Assembly (NCBI GenBank): GCA_003162695.1
Contig: PMML01000113.1
Location: 1 to 37,366, forward strand
Direction of reading: 5' to 3'
Length of the DNA stretch: 37,366 bases
DNA from: Ignavibacteriota bacterium
GTDB lineage: Bacteria > Bacteroidota > Ignavibacteria > UBA10030
Position 1 is the first letter of the stretch. Each line of letters opens with the position of its first letter. Both the position numbers and the translations under genes were made by a program. This document shows positions 8,800-17,374 of the stretch, one piece after another. The notes under the pieces were generated by a model. That model was not told the DNA's origin and searched no databases. It was given only the letters and a program-made list of their open reading frames with translations.

Positions 8800-9708
8800 T
8801 TATGGATGTGCGCTTTTACTGGTCGGTTCATAGAGGAATCGTACCCATTGGGCAAAAAACTCAAGTCCATGGCTGCGCCATCGGTTAAGAGGGCGATCGA
8901 CATCGACATTTGCCGGCGGCGGGACATCTTTTCTGCCCAGCGAAACGTCGCGCTTGTATTCTTCCACCAATCGCTGTGCTTCATATTCCGGATGGCCGAG
9001 ATGCATCAAATATCGCCGGTCTACGCTCTCGAAAATCGTATACCCCCCGCCGTTTTTTGTATAAGCAAGGAGATTGAGAGTGCCTTTCTTTCTCTCCGCT
9101 TCCATTGTCGCATCGGCAATTCCGGAATGTCTGCTTTGCGGGCACCAAAATATGTCGTCCATTTCTCCCGTGATCGGATGTGATCGTTCGAGATTATGCG
9201 TTTCGAATATGCCGAATTTTTTTTGGGGATACATTTCTTTTTCTATACCGAGAAGTTTTGCCAGGGCGAGTCCCCCCCAGCAAATACCGAGAGTCGATGT
9301 GATGTTTTTTCTTGCGTATTGCAGTATCTGAACGCATTCGCTCCAGTACGTCACCTGTTCGTAGGGAATTTCTTCGACGGGAGCGCCTGTAATAACAAGA
9401 CCGTCGAAGTTTGAACGGGCTATCGTGTCTTCAAAATAATCGTAATTCAATTCCAAGTGAGACTGATCGGTTGTTTTGTACTTGTGTGTGTGAAGGCGAA
9501 TCCATACGGGTTCGATTTGGATGATGGTTCTGCTGAGAGGGAAGAGGAGATACGGCTCATACGTTTCTCCCTTCGGCATGATATTCAGAATACCTATGCG
9601 CAAAGGACGAATATCGGCACGGCTCGCTTCTTCATCCGAGATACAAAGAACACCGCGTTGTTCAAGTGTGTTTCGCGCAACATGTTTTTGAGGCAGTACG
9701 ACGCTCAT
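8800..9708 (-). CDS. metA: Homoserine O-acetyltransferase, MetA type
   Basis: This enzyme acylates the hydroxyl of L-homoserine to activate it for sulfur incorporation in methionine synthesis. The 302-residue protein has the MetA core: catalytic Cys143 in GICWGGLA, and His239 and Glu241 in LGHPEYE. In this family the residue after GAPV decides the donor: Glu (as in Bacillus cereus) gives acetyl-CoA use, and Gly (as in E. coli) gives succinyl-CoA use. Here it is Glu112 (GAPVEE), so O-acetylhomoserine is the predicted product despite the metA name. That matches the upstream partner metY, which uses O-acetylhomoserine. AAGGAT precedes the ATG, and only 18 nt separate it from metY. Both genes sit under the SAM riboswitch. 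Confidence 0.92.
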   Translation of the reverse strand: MSVVLPQKHVARNTLEQRGVLCISDEEASRADIRPLRIGILNIMPKGETYEPYLLFPLSRTIIQIEPVWIRLHTHKYKTTDQSHLELNYDYFEDTIARSNFDGLVITGAPVEEIPYEQVTYWSECVQILQYARKNITSTLGICWGGLALAKLLGIEKEMYPQKKFGIFETHNLERSHPITGEMDDIFWCPQSRHSGIADATMEAERKKGTLNLLAYTKNGGGYTIFESVDRRYLMHLGHPEYEAQRLVEEYKRDVSLGRKDVPPPANVDVDRPLNRWRSHGLEFFAQWVRFLYEPTSKSAHP

Positions 9709-9726
9709 AGAAATCCTTTTCCCGGT

Positions 9727-11253
<1,527 letters not shown>

Positions 11254-11263
11254 GCATATTTTG

Positions 11264-11292
11264 ATTATTGTCGTTGAGGCAATAACCGTCAA
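11264..11292 (-). promoter_or_regulatory. Sigma70-like promoter of the metY-metA operon
   Basis: On the minus strand TTGACG is separated by 17 nt from AATAAT, each one mismatch from consensus. Transcription should begin around 11257, a few nucleotides before the first base of the riboswitch, which supports the assignment. Confidence 0.75.
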
Positions 11293-11437
11293 AAATACAT
11301 AATGTTTTTATCTTTTTAATATACAACATCCGTCAGCCTATGTCAAGTTCCGTCAGCGGAGCTGAATATTTTTCCATGGTCTGCACAAGTATGGGCAGTC
11401 TTCATGTCCGTCCTAAAAAAATATTTTTCTGCGTTAC

Positions 11438-11466
11438 TTGAATTCTCTTCCGCGCATTTGTATATT
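11438..11466 (+). promoter_or_regulatory. Candidate promoter of the hybrid histidine kinase gene
   Basis: TTGAAT is separated by 17 nt from TATATT. The predicted transcript start is about 60 nt before the ATG at 11534. Both hexamers are 4-5 of 6 matches to the sigma70 consensus. Confidence 0.5.
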
Positions 11467-11533
11467 ATGAGCGTGTGTCATACCTTCTGAAGAGGCAAAA
11501 CCTTAAAGTTTTTGTCGATATCGGATTTCTGCA

Positions 11534-14092
11534 ATGGAAAGGCGTAAAGTTTTGAACATCCTGAAGATACTGCCTGCTCTCCTCTCACCGCCCGATTTTG
11601 ATGATGAAGAAAGAAATCGTGTTGCCGGAATTTTAAATGTCATGGCGCTCAGCGTCCTGGCCGGGTACATTGTTCTTTTTCTCCCGCATGCCATCTTCGG
11701 TCAGTTCCGTCTTTCTATTGAGATTGTCACTGCAGGAGTATTGATTGCTTTCTCGGTCTTTTTTCTTCGCATAGGAAAGCTGCTATTAGCCGAAAATCTA
11801 TTGCTCTTTGCACTTCTCGGTTTCATGTTGTATGTGCTTTTTACTTCAAGCGGCCTTCATAGCATAGCGCTTCTCGGTATACCTCTCTGCCTTGTCTTTG
11901 CCGGACTCGCCTTGAAACAAAGGGGTTTCTTCGCTTTTAGTATGATAGCAATTGCCTCGATTGTTGTCATCGGTATTATGGAAATAAAGGGCCATAATAC
12001 CCGCCAGCCGCATCCGCTCTTGACATATCTCGACGTAATCGATATAGCGGTCATTCTAATCGTTACCGCCTTTGCAGTCCGGATTCTCTCGGTCCATATT
12101 ATGAATAATATGCACACATTGATTCAAAGCGAAAAGGAAGGACGCCAAAAATCCCAGGTACTGAAAGAATCGGAAGAAAAATTCAGGACGTTAACGGAAG
12201 AACTTCCCAACATGGTATATATTCTCAAAAAAGAAAAGATTATATACAGCAATGAAAAATGCGAGGAAATGATCGGATATTTAAGAAGTGAAATGTCCAA
12301 TCCGAATTTCGATGTGTTATCGATCGTTGCTCCGGAATGCCGCGATGTATTCGTGCAAAAGAACAAGCAATTGATGAACGGCGAAAATGTCGAACCCTAC
12401 GAATGTACTTTTCTGAGCAAAGGCGACGATCGTATCCATTGTTTTCAAATGTCAAAAGTGATTCACTATGAAGGCGAGCCGGCAATCCTCGGCCTGGTAA
12501 CCGATTTGACGGAGATTAACCGGACGCAGGAAGCGGTTCGGGACAGCCAGATGCGGCTTTCCAGCATTATTACGTCTGCGATGGAAGCGATTATCACTCT
12601 GGACGATCAAAAGCGCATTTGTTCATTGAACCCGGCAGCCGAGCAGATGTTCGGCTGCACCGAACATGAGGCTGTCGGCCAGGTCATCGATCGATTTATC
12701 CTTTTTGCGGATTTGAAAATAGAACATGAGCATTCATCTGATATGGATTTTCGTGCATTTGTCAAAGGACTCGACGGAAAAGTGCAGATGATCAACGGCA
12801 TTCGAACCAGCGGAGAAGCATTTCCTGCCGAACTCTCTCTTTCTCTGACTGAAGTGGACCATGAATCTTTGTACACGATTATTTTACGGGATATTACAGA
12901 TCGAATGAAGTCGGAAGAACGCCAGCGGGACCTGCAGGCGCAGCTGCTTCAATCGCAAAAAATGGAAGCTGTCGGCGCCCTGGCAGGGGGAATTGCGCAT
13001 GATTTTAACAATCTTCTTTCGGTTATCATCGGTAATGCCGAATTGGTTAAAGTAAAACTGGGCACCGGACATCCTGCCATAAAGAATGTCGATGAACTGC
13101 TCATCGGTTCAGAGCGGGCACAGGATCTTGTGCATCAAATTCTGGCGTTCAGCCGAAAACAGGACTCTAAACTCCGTCCTCTGCGCCTGCATTATGTCTT
13201 GCGGGAGGGAGCAAAATTACTGCGTGCATCTATTCCTTCAACCGTCGATATTAAACTGGACCTTCCTCAAAACGGGCCGCTTGTATTAGGCGATCCTACA
13301 CAGCTTCATCAGGTTCTCATGAATTTGTGTACGAATGCGGTATATGCCATGCAGGGTATGAATGGGAAGCTCGTTATCCGCCAGAAGGAAGTTGAGCTGG
13401 ATGACCGGGCTATATTGTTCCATTCGGATTTTCATAAAGGGGAGTATGCGTTAACTACAATCCAGGATAACGGGTGCGGGATGGACGGGTTCACATTGAA
13501 AAGGATTTTTGAACCCTTTTTTACCACAAAGGAACCCGGAAAAGGGACAGGCCTGGGATTGTCGATTGTTCATTCGATTGTCAAAAATCACGGCGGAGTT
13601 GTAAAAGTAAAAAGTGAATTGGGGAAAGGTACGCTCGTTGAAGTCTATATACCTATTTTCCACGGCGAGGAAGATGCAGTGCAAGCTGTACAGTCTGAAG
13701 GAGCCAGAGGCGGAGCAGAAAAAATATTGATTGTCGACGATGAAGAGCCTCTTCTCTACACGATGACTGAAATTTTAAAAGGTCTTGGATATGCTCCGAC
13801 TCCGTATCATAATCCGATCGAAGCGCTCCGGGCATTTGAAAAAGATCCCCTGTACTATGACCTGGTGATTACCGATCAAACAATGCCGAACATGACCGGG
13901 ACATTGCTTGCACATCGGATCGGTCTGATTCGGAATGACGTGCCGATTATTCTTATGACCGGGTACGATCAGTTGGAAGATCCGGATGAACTTAAGAAAC
14001 TCGGCATCCAGAAAGTGATACTCAAACCCTTTAAAAAGACTTATTTAGCGGAAACGATAAAAACCGTCATTGGGAAAAATGTCTGCACATAG
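11534..14092 (+). CDS. Membrane-bound hybrid sensor histidine kinase (PAS-PAS-HisKA-HATPase-REC)
   Basis: In this 852-residue protein, residues 30-190 hold about six hydrophobic membrane segments. Two PAS domains follow (about 213-330 and 340-460, the second with NPAAEQMFG). The kinase core has phospho-acceptor His489 in GGIAHDFNNLL, Asn601 in the N box, DNGCGM at 645-650 and GTGLGL at 671-676. A C-terminal receiver has Asp735/736, phospho-acceptor Asp781 (VITDQTMP) and Lys831 (LKPF). All catalytic residues look intact, so internal phosphorelay from His489 to Asp781 is expected. No DNA-binding output or Hpt domain is attached. The stimulus is unknown. It converges on the response-regulator gene at 14193-15308, a plausible but unproven partner. 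No clear ribosome site is visible at this start. Confidence 0.92.
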   Translation: MERRKVLNILKILPALLSPPDFDDEERNRVAGILNVMALSVLAGYIVLFLPHAIFGQFRLSIEIVTAGVLIAFSVFFLRIGKLLLAENLLLFALLGFMLYVLFTSSGLHSIALLGIPLCLVFAGLALKQRGFFAFSMIAIASIVVIGIMEIKGHNTRQPHPLLTYLDVIDIAVILIVTAFAVRILSVHIMNNMHTLIQSEKEGRQKSQVLKESEEKFRTLTEELPNMVYILKKEKIIYSNEKCEEMIGYLRSEMSNPNFDVLSIVAPECRDVFVQKNKQLMNGENVEPYECTFLSKGDDRIHCFQMSKVIHYEGEPAILGLVTDLTEINRTQEAVRDSQMRLSSIITSAMEAIITLDDQKRICSLNPAAEQMFGCTEHEAVGQVIDRFILFADLKIEHEHSSDMDFRAFVKGLDGKVQMINGIRTSGEAFPAELSLSLTEVDHESLYTIILRDITDRMKSEERQRDLQAQLLQSQKMEAVGALAGGIAHDFNNLLSVIIGNAELVKVKLGTGHPAIKNVDELLIGSERAQDLVHQILAFSRKQDSKLRPLRLHYVLREGAKLLRASIPSTVDIKLDLPQNGPLVLGDPTQLHQVLMNLCTNAVYAMQGMNGKLVIRQKEVELDDRAILFHSDFHKGEYALTTIQDNGCGMDGFTLKRIFEPFFTTKEPGKGTGLGLSIVHSIVKNHGGVVKVKSELGKGTLVEVYIPIFHGEEDAVQAVQSEGARGGAEKILIVDDEEPLLYTMTEILKGLGYAPTPYHNPIEALRAFEKDPLYYDLVITDQTMPNMTGTLLAHRIGLIRNDVPIILMTGYDQLEDPDELKKLGIQKVILKPFKKTYLAETIKTVIGKNVCT

Positions 14093-14130
14093 GAGTTACC
14101 CGGATTCCAGCATAAATTTTCAAAGTTTCT

Positions 14131-14165
14131 GCCGGTTTTGAAAAGTCATGATACCGGCTTCTTAT
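14131..14165 (+). terminator. Weak terminator-like hairpin between convergent kinase and regulator genes
   Basis: GCCGGT pairs with ACCGGC across a 16-nt loop and is followed by TTCTTAT. The T-tract is poor, so this is only a candidate. Confidence 0.35.
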
Positions 14166-14192
14166 CCTCAACTGCCGGAAGTGACTAATATA

Positions 14193-15308
14193 TTATTTCA
14201 ATTCTGCGAGTATTTTCATGTCCTCGAAGCGTTTCAATCTTCCATGAATTGCTGCCAATAAATTTTCCCTTCGGATCGGCTTGATTAAAAAATCGTCGAT
14301 TCCCGTTTCTTTTGCTGCCCGTATGAGCAAAGCATCGTTTAATCCCGAAATAAAAATAAACGGCATCTGCCGCAGGTGTGCAAGCTCGCGGATCCTTTCG
14401 TAAAACGCAAAGCCGTTCATAGTGGAAGTTTCAAGATTGATGTCGCAGAGGATCATATCCGTGTTTTCCTTGGTCACAAAATCCAGCGCGTCGTCTGATG
14501 TAATAAATGATTTGACCGCATAATGAGCGAGGACAAGAATTTCCGAAACCACCGCGAGTATCTGCTTATCATCGTCGACTACAATAATTGTCTTTTGTCT
14601 CTCTTTGGTTTTTAAAGCTGCGAGATTTGTTTCGATATGCAGGTGGTCGGAATCTGAGACATCGAAGTTGCTCCGGAATTCGGCCAGACTTGCTTCGACC
14701 TCTGCTTTCGACGCGGAAGACTGAAGCACATGCTTGAGAAAGAGAATGTAGCATTCAAGCTTTGCCTGCCGTTCAAGTATCGTGTGTTCTTCGGCGGAAA
14801 TAAAGAGAGAAGTCCGCAAATCGAGAAGTTCCTGTTCTTCTTCATGCGTCTTTTCGCCATCCGACCAAATGAGGAGCAGTGCTTGCTTGTATGTGTCCAG
14901 TGCTTCCTTTGCGGCTTTGGGCGGCAGCTGAACTGTTTTTTTTGCAAGATCGAATCCCTGGAGACCGACTTTTTTAAACTCCTCATAAAGGGAAGGTATT
15001 TTTTTTCCGTAGATATCCGTTTTGACGGCAGGTAAGGAAGGCTGCGAAGGCGGGTGTGCCGGGCTTTCTTCTCTTATCTGAACGGATGCCGGGCCGGGAT
15101 GTATTGCCTGCTGCACTTGCAGTTTTGCATAGAGGTCATGAATACGTTCTTCATAAGCAAATGCATATACGTTTTTAGGATCAATTTCCCTGGCTTTTTT
15201 TACCTCGATGAGTGCCTTTTCGAGATTATTGGATTTGACTAATTGATCGACTTGTTTTAAAATCTGTCCGGATAAAATCACAGTATCATTTATTTTCGTG
15301 GGACCCAA
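14193..15308 (-). CDS. Response regulator with N-terminal helical (TPR/TerB-like) region and C-terminal receiver
   Basis: This 371-residue cytosolic protein starts with a TPR-like helical pair (about 15-65, with LEKALIEVKKAREIDP). A Pro/Ser linker follows (about 68-95), then an acidic helical block (about 105-230) with DGEKTHEEEQELL, which recalls TerB-like domains. The receiver domain spans about 238-365: Asp245/246, phospho-acceptor Asp289 (MILCDINLE), Ser321 and Lys343 (LIKPI). There is no DNA-binding domain, so output is probably through protein contacts. The start codon is TTG: AGAGGAG lies 7 nt upstream and no better start is in frame. It faces the hybrid kinase gene tail to tail. Confidence 0.85.
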   Translation of the reverse strand: MGPTKINDTVILSGQILKQVDQLVKSNNLEKALIEVKKAREIDPKNVYAFAYEERIHDLYAKLQVQQAIHPGPASVQIREESPAHPPSQPSLPAVKTDIYGKKIPSLYEEFKKVGLQGFDLAKKTVQLPPKAAKEALDTYKQALLLIWSDGEKTHEEEQELLDLRTSLFISAEEHTILERQAKLECYILFLKHVLQSSASKAEVEASLAEFRSNFDVSDSDHLHIETNLAALKTKERQKTIIVVDDDKQILAVVSEILVLAHYAVKSFITSDDALDFVTKENTDMILCDINLETSTMNGFAFYERIRELAHLRQMPFIFISGLNDALLIRAAKETGIDDFLIKPIRRENLLAAIHGRLKRFEDMKILAELK

Positions 15309-15644
15309 TTTGCCGCTCCTCTTATTGTCACACTTCAGCTATGGTTTTAACAGTCGAAAAATTGTTGACTCTATTCATCGCTTCCGGCGATGAGGGGAGA
15401 AGCCGATATCTTGCTGCCTCCGGGAGAACGGGGAACGTTCAATCATCCCCGTTACGGGGGAAAGTTAAACAGGACTTACGAAAAATGCAATTGCTGCAGT
15501 ATAAAATTTAAAAGCCGCCATTATGGAGCCCTGCATTGAACTTGTCTCCGGCCGGGTTCTGTCTGTTTGAGCCGGAAATAAAGTCTCTTTTTCTTCTCTG
15601 TTTTTTTTGTACCTTATCTTTCCAGGAAGAGGATTATATATACT
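15309..15644. other. Divergent intergenic region with hairpins
   Basis: These 336 bp separate two divergently transcribed genes and must carry both promoters; I could not choose convincing ones. A perfect 8-bp stem, AACGGGGA with TCCCCGTT, lies at 15427-15453. The CCCC of its right arm can alternatively pair with the GGGG at 15456-15459. No recognised riboswitch class matches. An open frame of about 50 codons starting TTGTTG is present, but without a ribosome site. Confidence 0.5.
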
Positions 15645-17312
15645 ATGCAAAAATGGAGGGAATCGTTACGCAACCGGCACGTGTATATTGCGATTATAGT
15701 GCTTGGGGTTCTTCTTTACGGTAAAAGCGTGTTTTTTGATTATACCTATGTCGACGATATCACTATTGTGGAGGTCAATGGCGAGGTTCTCAAACATCTT
15801 TCCAACCTGCCGAAGGTTTTCACATCTAATCTATTATTGACGGTCCCGAATCCGCACATCTATTACAGGCCGCTGGTCAATCTTCTTTTTATGGCAGAGA
15901 TGCAATTGACGGATAATGTATTGCCGGTTTGCCACTGTACCAACATCCTTCTGCATCTTCTCAATTGCTGTTTGCTCTATTTCCTGTTGCTAAAATTCGA
16001 TGTCTCCAAAACTCATTCCGGAATTCTCAGCTTGATATTTTGTGTCCTTCCTATTCATGCTTCGGCAATTGTATGGATTCCAGGACGCAACGATACATTT
16101 GTCACGTTCTTTATTCTCCTCGCTTTTATTTCGTTGTTGGACTATGCAAAGACATCACGGCCGGTCATGCTCGGCAGATATGCGGTTTTCTATTTCTTAG
16201 GTTTGCTTACAAAAGAAATTGCCGTTGTTCTGCCGATCCTCTGCCTCTTTGAGCTTATCTTCCTTAAACATGAACGCTGGAATTCAAAAAAAGTTATATC
16301 GGTTGCCCTCTGCTCCGGCGCGTGCATCGTTCTATGGCTTGCTTTGCGCAGTCTCGTTCACCCGCAGGCATTCATGCAGCAGCCTCATTATGCATTGATG
16401 GAGAGTTTGATGACCGGCATGGGGGCTGTCGTTTTATACGTCGGGAAAGTATTCCTGCCTTTGAACCTTACCGTTATGCCGAATATTAATGATCAATCGC
16501 TTTTGTACGGGTACTTAAGCCTTCTTGCTATTGTGCTCATCATTGTAATTCGGGGGAAAAAGGAATGCTTGAACATCCTTTTTGGAGCGTTATGGTTCGT
16601 TCTGTTCTTACTCCCTGCATTTTTAGTGAGTGCTACGTTCTTCGAATTTCGCGCATATTGTTCCGTTGTCGGAATAGTCCTCTGTATCGGCAGGGTTCTT
16701 CCCTCCGATAACGGGCGCTATCGAAATGTATATTCTATCGGTGCGGTTCTCATCCTTCTTTTCTTTGCGGCGGTCACGTGGAAAACTGAAGATCAATATC
16801 GCGATAGAATGTCTTATGCGAAAGAAGCATTTCTTCATGCTCCCGACGCCGACGAGCCGTATTCGATATTAGGCGGGGCATATATCGATCAGGGTCAGTC
16901 TGCGGCAGCGGAAAAAGTTCTGCTTGCGGGAATACAGAAGAGGCCTTCGATTTCTACCGTTCATCGTATGCTCGGAGATGTCTATGCCAAGCGGGGAGAT
17001 GTTTTGCATGCGGCGCAGGAGTATAAAATTTCTCTCCAAAGAGAACCTCTGCATCTTTACGCCTATATCAATTACGGCAAATTATGTCTGCAAACAGGAG
17101 CTTATGATCAAGCGGTGCAGCTTTGGAAAACATCGGTGGCAATTAATCCGGAATTTATTCTTGGATATTATTATCTAGCGAATTATTATATCCACACGAA
17201 AGGCGATCCGGATTCGGCAATGTTTTTTATAAGGGAAATTCAAGACCATGGTTCGGTCGTTATGCCCGATTTGCTCGAAGCTGTCGAAGCTCTCAAGACC
17301 CACAGGGAATAA
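15645..17312 (+). CDS. TMTC-like polytopic membrane protein with C-terminal TPRs (putative GT-C glycosyltransferase)
   Basis: This 555-residue protein has a hydrophobic first two thirds, about ten membrane helices between residues 11 and 385. A soluble C-terminal third contains TPR repeats (about 395-540: AEKVLLAGIQKRPS, GDVLHAAQEYKISLQ, YDQAVQLWKTSVAINP). A DD pair directly after the first helix (YVDDI, Asp37-38) and an early YYRPLVNL match the pattern of GT-C proteins of the TMTC type, which use polyprenyl-phosphate sugars. TPRs would face the periplasm and hold acceptor proteins. The sugar and target are unknown. The ribosome site is weak: GAGG about 12 nt upstream. It converges on hppA. 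Confidence 0.8.
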   Translation: MQKWRESLRNRHVYIAIIVLGVLLYGKSVFFDYTYVDDITIVEVNGEVLKHLSNLPKVFTSNLLLTVPNPHIYYRPLVNLLFMAEMQLTDNVLPVCHCTNILLHLLNCCLLYFLLLKFDVSKTHSGILSLIFCVLPIHASAIVWIPGRNDTFVTFFILLAFISLLDYAKTSRPVMLGRYAVFYFLGLLTKEIAVVLPILCLFELIFLKHERWNSKKVISVALCSGACIVLWLALRSLVHPQAFMQQPHYALMESLMTGMGAVVLYVGKVFLPLNLTVMPNINDQSLLYGYLSLLAIVLIIVIRGKKECLNILFGALWFVLFLLPAFLVSATFFEFRAYCSVVGIVLCIGRVLPSDNGRYRNVYSIGAVLILLFFAAVTWKTEDQYRDRMSYAKEAFLHAPDADEPYSILGGAYIDQGQSAAAEKVLLAGIQKRPSISTVHRMLGDVYAKRGDVLHAAQEYKISLQREPLHLYAYINYGKLCLQTGAYDQAVQLWKTSVAINPEFILGYYYLANYYIHTKGDPDSAMFFIREIQDHGSVVMPDLLEAVEALKTHRE

Positions 17313-17349
17313 GAAAAAGCCCATCCCGCTTTCTGGGCGGGACGGGCTT
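17311..17349 (-). terminator. Terminator between TMTC-like gene and hppA
   Basis: AAGCCC-A-TCCCGC pairs with GCGGGA-C-GGGCTT around a short loop, giving 12 base pairs with one mismatch. On the minus strand TTTTTCTT follows, so it terminates hppA. The plus side lacks a T-tract, although the stem may also block transcripts from the left. Confidence 0.82.
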
Positions 17350-17374
17350 CTGAAAAGACTTCAAGAATCAGATC

